Part shown: positions 12,197 through 24,800 of the stretch, one piece after another | Layout of the letters: each line of letters starts with the position of its first letter | How positions within the stretch are numbered: the first letter of the stretch is position 1 | Assembly: GCF_025602895.1 (NCBI RefSeq) | Contig: NW_026516230.1 | Span: 124,001-188,000, forward strand | Direction: 5' to 3' | DNA length: 64,000 nt | Source: Polychytrium aggregatum | Lineage: Eukaryota; Chytridiomycota; Chytridiomycetes; Polychytriales | Position numbers and translations under genes: made by a program | Notes under the pieces: model-generated | Told to the model about the DNA's origin: nothing | The model's database searches: none | What the model saw: only the letters and a program-made list of their open reading frames with translations

Positions 12197-15100
12197 ATGA
12201 GTTCAGCCGCTCAACCATCTGGGCACGATCACCCAAGGCATACTCCATATCCAATATCATCGACCAGGGTACCATCCTCGATAAATAGGGCTCACGATGG
12301 GCTTCCCAAGAACAGATCCATCTGTCGTTGTCGCAAGTGTAGCACCGATTCGCAAGGCTTCAGGATTGTCTCCAGAACGACCTACTACGACCACTTCTAT
12401 CGCTATGGCTTTCCACCTGGAGTCCCCCCTGTTCACATGTACTCGCTCAAAGATCCTCAAGAAAACACAGCTGGCCATCTTTCTTCGTTCCCTCACCGTC
12501 CTATTACAAGCATATGCGAAAATAACCCCAATTTGCGAACTTCGCCGACATTTCATCCCCCAGTGTTGGTGGTAGATGAACTGCGACCACATGGGATAAC
12601 ATCGCAGCGACCTTCATTGGGTAAGACTGAGCACCTGATATCACATTCTCGCTAAATTTTTGTGTGCGTCACGGTTTCAGTCTTGAGCAATAATCAGTGA
12701 TCTGTGCTTGGACGCTGCCAGAGCTCACTACGAAATGACCAATACACTCTCGATTTGTCCGACTTTGTTTCTTCATCCTTGGCCTGGCCCAAAGGCTCAC
12801 CCCGCGCATTTGAGCACGAGAGCATGGATATCCAAACAGGAGCATCTATTCAGCAATGCACCCAAGACAACGAAGGCCCTGCTCCAGCTCAATTTGAACG
12901 CTGCCCTTCGTGGTCGCCAAGCATGTGGGCATCGCGGGACTCTGAAGAAGCGTCCATGTACTACGAAGACTCTGAAGACTCTTCGATAGACTCAGAAGAC
13001 ACCACTTCAAGCTCACCGAGAGAATTCGATGACATTTCGGGTGAGATATCAACGTCACCCAGCCTGATCGTATCGTCGAATCTTCCTGGTCTTGCTTCAG
13101 AGTCCGGTTGACTCATATAAATGCCACGGTTCACCTTCCAGGACAGTATCCGGATAGCTTCCTCGGCCACTTTCGACTGCTTGAAATGAATGAAGATGAT
13201 GAAGAAACTGGTGACGAAGAGCCCCGCATATCAGATGGTGAGTCAAATTCAAAGGACAGATAGCAATCCGATGTAGCATCCGAATTGATGTATTCACCCG
13301 CGGCTTTCCCCCAGATATCCCGCCCTTCTATTCGCAGCTGGTCAAGGTGTTGACCGAGTGCAATGTTACCGACAAAGCCATCAAATCTGTCCTTAATCAT
13401 TGCAACAAATTCCAAGGATTGTCATTACCAGCTGCACCCAGTCTGTACAAGATCCAAAAGATCATTTGTTGCGAGTGGAACGAGTATCTTCAGAGGCTTC
13501 CCTGCTGCCCAAACAGCTGCATGGGATTCGACATCAATGATAACCAGAGTCGAATATGCACGTTTTGTGGAGAGGATGCTTATGCGACGGTGAACGAAAA
13601 ACTTCTGAATGGCGGCATTCAACCACAACTGAGGCCGATTCAGACCTACAAGTATTTCGATTTTGTTCAGATACTTCAGACACTCTACCGAAATCCAACT
13701 ATGGCAGAGTTGATGATGTACAGAGCAAACAGAGCGAGCGAACCAGGTACTTTCCACCCGTATTATTTCCCAATACTATATTGCTATATGGTGCTCTGAA
13801 CTCACCAAATCTGAATCTTCAGGCGTCATGAGCGACATTTTCGATGCCGAATATTACCAGCACCTTTGTAGTCGCTCAATGTTCCAGCAGCCCACCGACG
13901 TTGCTCTCGGGCTGCATTTTGATGGCTTCAATATCAATCAGAGGTACGCCCGCTCTCTGTTTCAAAATCAGATTATAACCACAGCTGACCTTTGTATCTG
14001 GTGTAGGCAAAGCCATCAATCGTGGGGCTTCATCTTGATCAACTTCAATCTTCCACCTGCTCTGCGCTACAAAAAGGAAAATCTCATTACGGTCTTGCTT
14101 ACGCCTGGTCCACGATCGCCTCGTGACTTTGATACATTTTTGAAGCCGTTTTTCGAAGATATGAAGAGACTTGAGACCGGTGCGTAAGCCCCTCTGGTGT
14201 GGATCACTTGGTCACTCCACATAATCCTCGCGAGAGCACGCTGCTGACGGAGCAATGTCTCTCGCTCCCAGGTGTTGAGGCGATAAGGGTCGACAAAAAT
14301 GGCGTGGAACATTCTTTCACTCTCCGAGGTCACTTGCTGTACTGCCAGAGTGACATGCCCGGATCCAACAAATTCGGTAAATTTTCTGGGCACACCGCCA
14401 CGAAGGGCTGTCGTCTCTGCGAAATAACGGCCACGAGGGCCGGGGGTGCCATGTGCTTCTATGAACGTGACACTCCCAGTCCATACCGCACCGAAGAGAG
14501 TCTGAACAGAATATGGGAGGCCATCGATCAAGACGGCATGCCCCGAAACGGTACGTTAACGAGACGAGTCAGGGCGTTGTTTTCGACTCCGATGTTAACA
14601 TTAACTATGTTGATCAGGGATCGTGGGGCGACCAGGTGTAACTCAACTTGAGTCCATCGAGCTCAGCTTCTGTCTTCCTCTCGATCTGATGCATGTGATC
14701 TCGAACATCGGTCCACTCATGATGGAGATTTGGAATGGAACGCGGAAGGCTCCCTCATCCTCAAGTTTGGACCAAAAGATCACGTCCAAGTGCCTGAAAA
14801 AGATCGGAAGATGGATCAGCGAAGGCAGGATTCAGATTCCAACAGGCTTTGGTGCCTCTTGTCGGGACCCTGTCTCATACAAAAGCTTCAAAACCGAAGA
14901 ATGGAAGAATTGGATTATCATGTACTCCCTACCTCTGCTCAATGCGGCGGGCTTTCCACTAGAACACTTGTAAGCTCTTGATATTGTACCCTGCTCGAAC
15001 CGGGGCCCGTCCTACGGTCGATGAGATACTTGATTCGAATTGATCCTAACAGTGATGCTATTGTGCCTAGATTGGGATGGAGGCGCTTTGTCTATGCCCT

Positions 15101-16309
15101 TCGATTGATGCTGCTTCCCCAGTTGAATGTTGCTCAATGCAATCAGATCGAGAGAAATCTTCAGAGGTTCCAGGAGTACTACACAGAGCAAGTAGCACGA
15201 GACAGCAGTCCCTTCACTTGAGGATGTTGGGCAGCTCACTAATTCTCAATATCTAACCACGTATACTCGAAATGTATTCACCAGGTCAATCGCAAATCTC
15301 CCAGAGTCACTCGAACCTCCTCCAGACAGAGCTCCAGACCTGTCTGGACTTCGTTTGATGAAAACCTACGTGCATCAGCTCCAACACTTGCCTAGGTGCA
15401 TCCGATTGTTTGGACCCTTGGTATATCAATGGCAGTTTGAAATGGAAAGAACCTGTGGTCGCCTGAAGCTCATCGGGCGATCGAAGGTCCATCCAGTGGA
15501 CAATATGGCCAATCGGCTCGTCCTCCAAAGCTCTCTGAGCGGTCCAAGCATTGCTCCGAACTTGACCTTGAGAGGAACATCCAGGTTGGGCGAAGACCCT
15601 GGGATATGGCCATCCTCCTTTGCAAACAATGGGCGGGCCTCGAATCAAGATAGCCGCGGAACCTTGTCTGGCCAGCAACAAAAGCTGAAACTACCTTCTG
15701 AACAAGTCGCGAAGCTAAAGAGCGCTTATGCCAGGACGATTTCTGCCAATTCCTCATACGGCTATCGTGAAGCCTTGCAATATGTCCATTCACTTTGGGA
15801 TCAGAATTCGGACACTTGCTCCAAACACACCAAGATGGACGCGGGGGAACTACATGTCATATCTCAATCACATCGGATGAGCACGGCACATCATCGGATG
15901 AACTCTGTTGTGAAGGTAAGGCATTCGGCAGCGCGCGATAGCGAAGCCTCATATGAGCTAATGCATTCTGAATCTACAGGTTTGGACCAATATGCCCGAT
16001 GCATCAGCAAGCAATCACCCATATTCTTCTGTCCGCTTCTATCAAGTCCAATATTTCATCAGCCACTCCTTTGATGGAGAAACAACAAACTGGGCATACT
16101 GTGTGATTCCAAAGATCAACATCAGATATGGAGATGACAGTTCAGGATACCGCCCATGCAACGAGTGCGCTACCTTCCACCTCGACAGCATGGAGTCAAC
16201 GAATCATATCTTTGTTCCAGCCGATGCCATCGTTTCTACTGTCGGATACTTCGAGATGGAAGGCGGTGGGTACAGCTTTGCTGCAATTGGAGAGGCAAAG
16301 TCAGGCTGA
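12197..16309 (+). CDS. CACTA transposase (tnp2 family), copy 3, spliced
   Basis: DDE-type transposase that would excise and reinsert the element. Exons readable by eye: 12197-12620, one from about 12704, 13142-13237, 13315-13746, 13823-13943, 14007-14179, 14272-14550, 14619-14969, about 15081-15189, one or two around 15234-15915, and 15980-16309. Domains in order: a Cys/His cluster (CRCRKC...H) likely to bind DNA; an acidic Ser/Asp-rich stretch near 12965-13240; and the tnp2 catalytic core. The core has the first Asp in DVALGLHFDGF, LPPALRYKKENLI, a Cys-rich TKGCRLCEI knuckle, the second Asp in PLDLMHVISN, and HLPRCIRLFGPL with QFEMER carrying the likely third acidic residue. The C-terminal 110-residue exon is not recognised. 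The start codon is tentative; in-frame ATGs also occur at 12047 and 12083. Confidence 0.85.
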
Positions 16310-17375
16310 TACTTATATCAACCATTCCAGGTGGCTTTTATATTATCGAGCAAGATCCTCCGATTTGACAAGTCGATGCAAATGTCGCAGGTAGTTGGGC
16401 CAAAAAGTGCTTGAGGCCGCTTGATGACGAAGGGAGTTTGTCCGAACTTGACCCATAGTGACCATATCAGTGTAATGACAGGTCAAGTCGGAAGGTTTGG
16501 AATATAAATATCCCCCCGACCACCGCTTCCTGCCCGCTTCCGTCGTCAGGCTCAAGTCAATACTCCCCTCAGGCCCTCTCTATCCTAACTTCCTCGGCGG
16601 GCCCATGAGCCGATCGATGACATAGGTGCCGTTAAACGCATGCATATTGAGGATGAGCCGCATCATGAATATGTCTCTAATGTTTTTAACTCTAACGCTT
16701 CCTCTTTCACTATCTTGAATATGTCTCGAATGTAGGAAGCCATCCAAATCCAAGTAAGTCCCTTCATGACGATTGAGTATCATCTGAGAGAGCTCGAAGG
16801 CGACGCTTCAACTAACCGCATCGCTCATTCCCTCCAGATATCCTCGCCCCCATGGGACATTATCTTGATTATTATCATTTCGGGTTTGTTATCACTTGCG
16901 TTTTTACTGAACACGGCATATCATACCGCATTCTGTTTGCGACTCTGAGGTTAAACTGGCTGGTGGAGCAGTGACCACCGCGGGTTTGACCTAATCCTGG
17001 ACTAGTTAGAACGGCCGAGGATTGCCCCAGGAGTTCACGGTGCCGCCCAACGGCGGTCGGAACTGGGGTGTCCGAAAGGCAGTTCTCAGAACGGGTCATG
17101 GTGAGGGAGAATGAGGATATGAGAGGTTCGGGGCCGGGAGAAACCGGGGCGGAGGGGTCCCGGAACGGAGCGGGACGGAGCGGGACGGCAAGCGAATGCC
17201 AAATCGGGCCAGAGCACGTGTGGGAAGCAACGCTGTTGATTGGCTAGCGAGCAGTCCCAAAATGGCATCGTTCGGACGAGGCTGCACCAGACTGTCGGCA
17301 CACACGTGACTCATTCTGTGTCTTAATGTGCCTGCTGACCAGGTCCCGAGCCGAACACAGCCACTGTAGAGGGGT
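16310..17375. other. 3' non-coding region of the transposon with a second promoter-like TATA
   Basis: About 1.07 kb after the transposase stop. TATAAATA at about 16503 is followed by a long pyrimidine-rich stretch, as at a transcription start, but no convincing open frame follows. Nearer the right end there are CCAAT (complement, about 17237) and two CACGTG boxes (about 17216 and 17304) that would drive inward, minus-strand transcription. The same region occurs at 540-1605 and 1688-2753. Confidence 0.5.
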
Positions 17376-17398
17376 CACGTCCTATTTTTTTCATCGTG
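17376..17398 (-). repeat. Right terminal inverted repeat, transposon copy 3
   Basis: Complement begins CACGATGAAAAAAATAGG and continues ACGTG. Abuts target duplication GAG at 17399-17401. Confidence 0.9.
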
Positions 17399-17401
17399 GA
17401 G

Positions 17402-17429
17402 TGCTGGTGCTGGTGCTGGTGCTGGTGGC
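17402..17429. repeat. (GCTGGT)n hexanucleotide repeat
   Basis: About four and a half direct copies of a GTGCTG hexamer, starting directly at the target duplication of copy 3. Confidence 0.8.
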
Positions 17430-17683
17430 CCCAGTGAATTGATCGGCTCTGGTCCAGGGATCCGGCGGTTGATTGCCGATCCAGCCACGATGCCGGCGGA
17501 TCGGTGCAATCGGCTGTGATTGTTGGCATGCCAATCTGTTCCGATGAGAGCGCACCCCGTCATCGCTCCAAGGCACAGCCCGCAGATGGCCGCCACAGCA
17601 TCGAGACGCACACATGGCATATGCACGACCGACAATGCGAGCAACCAACAGCAATACATTGACATGAACAACACCAAATGGGT

Positions 17684-17757
17684 GTGGGTGACTGGGTGAC
17701 TGGGTGACTGGGTGACTGGGTGACTGGGTGACTGGGTGACTGGGTGACTGGGTGATT
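17684..17757. repeat. 8-bp tandem repeat TGGGTGAC, about 9 copies
   Basis: Nine near-perfect direct copies without spacers; the last is degenerate (TGGGTGAT). It lies about 120 bp upstream of the U6 gene. Confidence 0.9.
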
Positions 17758-17854
17758 GATCTTGCATCAGCATCCTGGACAGTGTTGCCGGGAGCGATCA
17801 GAGCACAGCGTGATACAAACCCGCTGAAACAGCGGCACGGCGAGACAAAGCATG

Positions 17855-17860
17855 TATAGG
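17855..17860 (+). promoter_or_regulatory. Probable Pol III TATA element of U6
   Basis: TATAGG lies about 25 bp before the inferred 5' end of U6, the usual position for an upstream TATA in U6 genes. Confidence 0.5.
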
Positions 17861-17878
17861 CAGGCGGATGGGAGACTC

Positions 17879-17906
17879 GATTGTCAGTGAAATACCTGAC
17901 AAATTA

Positions 17907-17938
<32 letters not shown>

Positions 17939-18000
17939 GGCTCCCTGCGCAAGGATGACAAGCATATCTTGAGTGGATTGTCTCTTCGGAGACGAATTTT
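17879..18000 (+). ncRNA. U6: U6 spliceosomal snRNA
   Basis: U6 pairs with the 5' splice site and with U2 to form the catalytic core of the spliceosome. The sequence shows a 5' stem-loop (GTCAG ... CTGAC, 17883-17900), the invariant block ATTGGAACGATACAGAGA with the ACAGAGA box at 17922-17928, and the AGC triad at 17934-17936. The internal stem-loop region CCCTGCGCAAGGATGACA is followed by a 3' hairpin with a TTCG loop and a run of seven T (17997-18003), which is a Pol III terminator. It matches the canonical core except for one extra base in GGCTCCCTGCGC, where GGCCCCTGCGC is usual. The 5' and 3' ends are estimates. The gene begins about 480 bp from the end of transposon copy 3. Confidence 0.95.
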
Positions 18001-18003
18001 TTT

Positions 18004-18880
18004 GTCGATGTGCGCACTGCCTGACACAATGCCTGTGCTGTGCTGTGCTGGCTGGTGATGTCGCTGGTGATACTCCCTCAGGATGAGCCCGCAGATGATT
18101 GTGTACATTCCCCTGCGACAGCCCGAAGGTTCTCTGGAGCGCGGAAATGAATCGCAGATCCAGAAGATTGCCTCGGCTGTCTCCGAGTGAAGACATCGGG
18201 CCACCCCTGGGGTCTCTACAATCCTCCCGTACACAGCGATCATGTTATGCACCGCACTAACGTCGCCATTCGCTACATTGCCAAATGAATGTGTATTCAG
18301 GACCCAGGGAGGCGACACCCGGTCTGGCTCAAAGGAAGATGTTCCGTTTCGTTTTGGGGTGTCCTGCAACTGCATTCTTTGGAATATTTGGCTGCACCGT
18401 TTCAATTTCGTGCGCAGACGGCATCACCTCGTGCATGTTCAAGTTGTATCAAGCGTATGATTTCGATATCCAGTTCGTTACTCGCACATGTTGCTGTGTC
18501 CGCGAGGGTCACTTCTGCGACGACGCCTTGCGACGGGCCCGTTTTGCCTGGTATCGGCGGAAGGCAGATAGCCAAGAAGCCGTTCGTCAGTATCGAGCGA
18601 CTTCCCTCCCCCTTTCCTGCCCCTCAAGCGGCAGCAGCCGCACTTGATCCTGATATCGACGCTCATTCAAGACAGCAACGTCATGACGGCCCTTAAATCA
18701 TATGCCACTGATCTTACCGGAGGTTCAACTTGGTTTACGTCCAGCAAGTCGTTTTCCTGAGATTGTGCAATGGGTTTCAGTCTACCGAGTCAACTTCAGC
18801 CAATCCCAGCCGAGTAGCCCCCCCCCTGCAGTTCATGACGCACTCCATCTCAGTCCATCTGATAGCCCCATGTCTCATAA
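18004..18880. other. Intergenic region between U6 and PDS5
   Basis: No recognisable gene. Several short open frames overlap on both strands (for example plus 18285-18647), but none has a recognisable domain. Confidence 0.5.
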
Positions 18881-21800
18881 TCACGGTGTCTTTCTCTTCC
18901 TCGGATCTTGGCCGCCTACCTTGTCATCCTCACCACCACTCTCAAAGCGCTTGCTGACCTGCAATTCGCGACGATCCAGGCGCTCTACCCTCTCAAACTT
19001 GAGCGTTGTTTGGATATGGCGGCCAGACCGGGCTCGTCGAGTAGCAGCAGCGGACTCTGATGAGCTTGGCTCCTGTCCGCCGGGCTCTGAGCTGGTAACA
19101 TCCTGCGAGTCCGATTCGCTGGCAATCCGGTCCGGAGTCAGCATTCTCGCATAAAAGGCGCTGTCGCCCACTTGGGCAGCATGGAGGGAGATGCGTGACA
19201 AAATAGAGACTTACTCGGTATCCACAACGTCCATACGCTTTCTGGGGGAGAATGGCTTGGAAGGGCCGGTCGGTCGTGATGGGGACTTGTAGGCAATCAA
19301 ATCCTGCAAGCCACGTGTCTGGTGAGTTGGCTCGGCAGCATCCAAGGACCGCAGGCTCTGCCCGACAACACCGTGCTTACCGCCTCAACATCTTCGTCTT
19401 CGGAAGACGAGAGATCTTGGATCGGCTTGGCGTTAGCCTTGGCCACGCGTGGGGCCATACTGGAGAGGAAAAGGCAGGGAATCGATCGTAAGATTGTGAT
19501 GACCAACTTTAGCAGCATCCAATTCAAGCCCGGTCGGCCACGGCGACAGCCCATAATCATGTCGCAATGTGCCCTTGGTCAATATCGTTTCCAGCTAATG
19601 CGCACAGATCGTAGGCTCGCCTTCGCTCTCGTGAAAAAGGCAACGCTTGCCAAATCTTACATGCGAGATGGTGTTTGGGGTGTTGTGGGGACGCTTTTGC
19701 GGCTGTAGCGACGCACCGTTTTGGTGCTTTGCGAATTGTTCGCCACGGGCTCTTCGTCGCTCTGTCGGTCAATGTCCCCTTCGTCGCCGCTCTCAGCCCC
19801 CGACCTCTGTGACTTCCGGGGTCGCTTGCTGGCTGAGGATCGGACAGGTGTTCGGGCCGGGCCGTTGCCTTCACGCTTCGATCGCGGCGTCGTTGGCGGT
19901 GCGACACGCAGAGGGTTGGGTGCCCCGACGACTCCGACCGGCTGACGGAGATCCAGGAATGTCTTCGGAAGGTAGGTCTTCTTGAGGTTGTCTGTGGCTT
20001 CCTTCGGGCTGAGCGGCTGGAACAGGGTGCTGTCGACATCGTCCTTTGGCGGATATGACGGCAGAGTCCAGTTTCGACTGTGGCACGTCTCCAAGATGAG
20101 CCGCTGGGCAAGCTCGCTGACGATGTAGAGGTTCTAGATGACCGCAGATATGACAGTGGATATGACAGGGGATATGACAGGGGAGATTTCACAAAGTCGT
20201 ATGAGCATCCCGTGTGCTGCTGCTCTAGCTTGCAGCGCGACAGGCGAAAGTGGTGGACATCCATGGCTTCTCACCTGCGAGGATGATGCATGGATGTCCC
20301 GAACCGTCTTGAGCTGCGACGCCAGATGAAACAAATATGACACATTGTCGATGCTTGCGACTGAGTCCAGGAAAAACTCAATGTACCTTGATAGAAAAGG
20401 TATGGAGCAAATGTGAGACCATACGTCGTGCGGAGTCGCTGGCAGGGTTCCACTCTCGTATTTGGCTCACAAATCTTACTTGGATGTCAGCTGGAGATCG
20501 TCGTTTATCTCAGAAAAGTCATACAAATGACTAATGAGATACAGGAACCGGGTGAGGGTGCTTTCGACTGGAACGCCATTGGATTCTATAATCCGGGACC
20601 GGTTGTGTCAGCTGCGCGCAACAACCAAAGGCCTGGCTGAGATAGAAGGCGGCAATTCGGTATGGCACTCACCAGATCGTTGTTGCTTGGCCTTTCTCGA
20701 AAATATGCCCTTAGCCTGCAAATGGCCAGTGTGAGGACTCCTTATAAACAATCCGAACAGACGGAGCATCTCGGTTGCCTCACCTTGTTGCGTAGCTCCA
20801 CCTCTGGGTCATGAGCAGCAAGCATGAAGAATACTAGATACTGGAGCGGCACAAGCTGATAGGATGCGTATTTTCCGAGCTTCTCGATGAAATTCTTGCG
20901 CACTTGATAGTAGGGATCCTGAACCACCGGGAAGAACAGCGTTGTCGAGATGTTTGCAACGGCCCGACGTGGAGCACCGACATCACCCACATGTCCCGCC
21001 ACGGACAAGCAACGATGCCACGGGAGTAGAGCCTCGCACCTGAATGGTCATCCCAATAGACTCCTCATATTGGTACGACATCATCTTCAGATATCCGGAA
21101 TGGCGAGAGAGCTTCAGAAGCGACTTGGCTGCCACAAGTCGAAGATGGCCCTGCACAATCAAGCTGTGTGCCGTTGCCAAGGCGGCTTTAGATCAAATCC
21201 AACGAACTGCTGGGTGTTCGCGGTTTGTATATGGTGCCCTGGGAGGCACGAAGGAGTATCGCCTACTATTTCCCACTACTGCCTGCTCCGATACTGGCTC
21301 CAATACTCACGCAGTGGGCTCGTTCGGATGCAGCTCCCCGTTGAGGTCGAGGATCTTCTTGAGCAGCTTCAAGACCTGAGGCGCCAGCTCGGTCTGAAAC
21401 TTGGACTTTTGAGGGGACAGCAGCCGGTTTACCAAAAACTTGACCGATAGTACCTTCGGTAAGCGCCAGCCAATCAGTAAGCAAGTCAACAAGTGCGCGT
21501 TGGTCGCCGAGCGAGCCGTCGATTCGAATGAAGTGATACAGGTATTGCATGAGGCGCGTGCTTACCTTGGCTTGGCCCTCTTTGGAAATCTCGCTGAACT
21601 CGATCCAGTTGTCAGCATCGTCCGGAGACGTCTGCAATCCGCCAAACGTGGTTGTGGGATGAGATCATCGACGGTAAGTGTTCGGCAGCGGCCATCAACA
21701 AAGTGTCGGCCGACAGTCTCGCTCACGCTTCCCATAAGCCGTTTAATTTCAAGCTAGCTACCTTGATGTTGCTCTTCATGATTATGTCCTTGAACACAAA

Positions 21801-24800
21801 GTTTACCAAATTGACTTGGTAGGGTTCCAAAAGGTCCGAGGCATGGCGTGCGATCTTGGTCAGCACACCCAGATGCCCCACGAGATTTGGATTCTCAAAC
21901 GAGAGCGAAGCCACGATCGTCTGGAGGCATGCTGTTCGTGTCAGTAACGGACATCCAACGATTGCTGCGGCTCCATGTATCCATTGGCAAAATCAACACT
22001 AAGCCGTACGCTGTCCGTCCACCCGGCGTTTGAGAGATATCCATGCAACCTTTACTGGCTGAATGCAGAGTCAAAACACTCTGCACATTGCTAAGCATCC
22101 CACCTCGAGAATCTCTGAAATATACTGCTTGCGTTGCTCGGTTTGAGCGAGCACCACGGTGGCATTTTTTGCCTGAAGGAGCGAGCCTTCAAGCGCGTAT
22201 CGGATCATTTTCTTGATCGAATCGTTTTCCTGCGACGCTTCCTTTGGGAATGCTCTCACAAACTTGGCAAGGGCCACAACGGCATCGGACGCTGCGGTTT
22301 CATCGTGTCAACAAGGATGTAGATCGCCGCCAACACCGACAAGACAAGAAAAGCAAGCCAAGGACACCCAGCTTCCAACACGTGGATCATACCAAGATCT
22401 TCATTGTCGCTCTGCAGTAACTGAGTAACTTTGTCGATGTGGTTCTTGTACACCGCCGGGAAGATATCAACGATGGTCTGTGCCGATCATTTTAGGATGC
22501 CGGCGCATAGCGTTAGATACCATGGAGCCGAAAGTTGTGTTCGAACACCGGCAGCACAGAAGGCATTCGATCCAAAGAATCGAGCTGAGTGAGATCTTGG
22601 CTCCGTAAGAAATATCGGGGCAAGAACAGGATCATCCCATCGACGTGGAGTACAGCTACTACCGATTCTAGTGAATCGCCAAGGGAGCCTCCTTACCTTC
22701 AGCAGAGCTTCGGCCGCCTGGCCCATCTTGATATCGTCTTGGTCTTGGCTGAGCTTACCGGTGCTCGATCGCTCGATGAGTCGCGGAATGATGTTCTTCC
22801 CAATGAGCCACAGAGCAATGCGCCGCAATATGGGCGCAAACGTTTCAAGTGAGCCTGCGGGCAGACGCTTGGATATTTCCCTCTGTGTGCACATCGTTTG
22901 TTAGCCCAGATAGCTCCATTTGGACATCAGTTGACTGAATATCGTAACTAGAGCATACATCACATGAAATCCACTTACACAGTGCTTCATGACAGCCTTG
23001 TACTCGGTCTGCGGATCCATGACGGCCCGCATCCACCCATAGACTGTGCGATCGTTGGCATCGGCAAATGCCTGCAGATGCGCTGCATTTTTCTTTGGAT
23101 CCATCATCTTCTCTGCGTGAGTGTCCAGCGAAATAGCCGATGGGTCAAATACACGAATTGCTGCTGCCAAGCACCAAATTCGCCGATCCAGGGCGGCTCT
23201 AATCAGGACCAGTCGCGCGCTTACGTGCGAGGAAATCCACGATTGCAAAGAGGGTTTTCTTGGTCCCGTCTTGGTCCGAGTCCATCACGCCGCCCTATTC
23301 AAGATCAATTGTGGGCGTTGTAGTAGTAGTAGTAGTGGCGGTGGTGGTGGGGATAAGCGGGGTAAATGTTCAGGCTCAAGATTATCAGTAAGCCGGGACT
23401 TTGCTCGATTGGGCAGATCGACGTACATTGTACTTGTCGCACTGATCCAGAAACAGACCCATGTTGATTGCCGATCTGCGGATACGGAATCAAAGGAAGT
23501 GAGGCTCAGTTATACGGAGCAGGATAGCAGGATAGCAGGATAGCAGGATAGCAGGATAGCAGGATAGCAGGATAGCAGGATAGCAGGATAGCAGGATAGC
23601 AGGATAGCAGGATAGCAGGATAGCAGGATAGCAGGATAGCAGGATAGCAGGATAGCAGGATAGCAGGATAGCAGGATAGCAGGGTGGCAGGATAGCAAGT
23701 CAGCGCCCCACTTACTGTGCCTGGCGGGACAGGATACTCAGAAATGCCTTGTTTTGTCGCTCGGTGAAGGACGAGATCACAAAGAGAAGCCGGTCCGTGC
23801 GCTCGTCGTCGTGAGGGTTGGGCTCGAGGATATCTTCGTGGAAAACCTTTTCAACAGCCCACCTTTGTGAATCCAGTAAGTAATCGCCGAGAGTCAGAAG
23901 TGTAATCGTGACGTCGTGGCGGGGCGGGATGAGACGGGGCTCAGGCTCGAACGTCGTATGTCTTACTTGATGTCCGGTTCGTCAAGATAGAGGATCTCCA
24001 TCAGATGACCCGGAATCCAGCCGTACTTTTCACGGGCATCAGTCTCGTCCCCCTTAGACGCCCTGTTCAAAGAAACAAAGTATGAGACGTCACCCGCGCA
24101 CATCTCGACAATCAAATCGGGTTCTGGCCAATCTTACATCTGCGGGTACATGAGCTTGTAGAGATGGCCCAGGGCTTTGATGGCTGCGGCACGAGTCGAG
24201 GGCTTTTTATCGAGACATCGGGATCCGGCCGATTTGATCAAGTCGATTGGGGCGTTTGTGGCACTTTCAGCATCCAACAGACCGACAACCCGGATCGCCG
24301 CCTGACGCACGCGTTCATCAGGATCGGCAAACTTGCTCATCAAGGATTCTGGATTTGTGACCGCGCCAGTTAGCGATTCGTCAGCAATAGTTGCGGTCCG
24401 GTGTTCAGCAAGTAGTTTCGGTCGTCAAATGTCCCAAACTTTGCTTCAGCCTAAATAGGTCGTTCAAATACTCCCACCCTGCAGAGCCGCACCAGATCAA
24501 GCGATAACTCACTGGACACAACCAACGACACTTCCTGGTGGCGGCGGAGGAGGGGCGCAAAATATTCAAGCACGGCTACTCGGATGCTGAAGATCTTGTC
24601 CTTTCGTCTGTCTAGCCACGACTTGAATACCTGGGGGTACTTTGCCGCTAGCTTCGAGGTTTCTTCCGAAAACATCTTTCCAAGCGTGTGGGTTGCCAGT
24701 GTCCGCGTTTCAATTGCCTCGACCTTGTTCATTGGTTTGCACGATGCCGCAGTGACATGAGCGTGGCAAATTGATTAGATGAGATCAAAAGGCACTCACG

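Larger units (their letters stand above)
11718..17398 (+). mobile_element. CACTA-type DNA transposon, copy 3, complete (5681 bp)
   Basis: Complete element in plus orientation: left end CACTATGA at 11718, right end the complement of CACGATGA at 17398, flanked by GAG. It holds a transposase gene in the middle (12197-16309), a 480-bp left non-coding region and a 1.1-kb right non-coding region. Both ends carry CCAAT and CACGTG boxes (for example CACGTG near 11984 and 17216). A TATAAATA stands at about 16503, downstream of the transposase stop. It is the reverse complement of copy 2, so the PEPCK gene lies in a 4.4-kb loop between 5.7-kb inverted arms. Confidence 0.95.

Noticed and set aside
17684-17757. 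Regular short repeats considered as a CRISPR-like array (also 23518-23696)
   Set aside because: Direct tandem repeats without unique spacers, in a eukaryotic intron-rich genome; simple minisatellites.
23510-23698. Minus-strand frame of repeated LSCYPAIL
   Set aside because: Produced by the 8-bp minisatellite, which has no stop in the frame; lies in a PDS5 intron.
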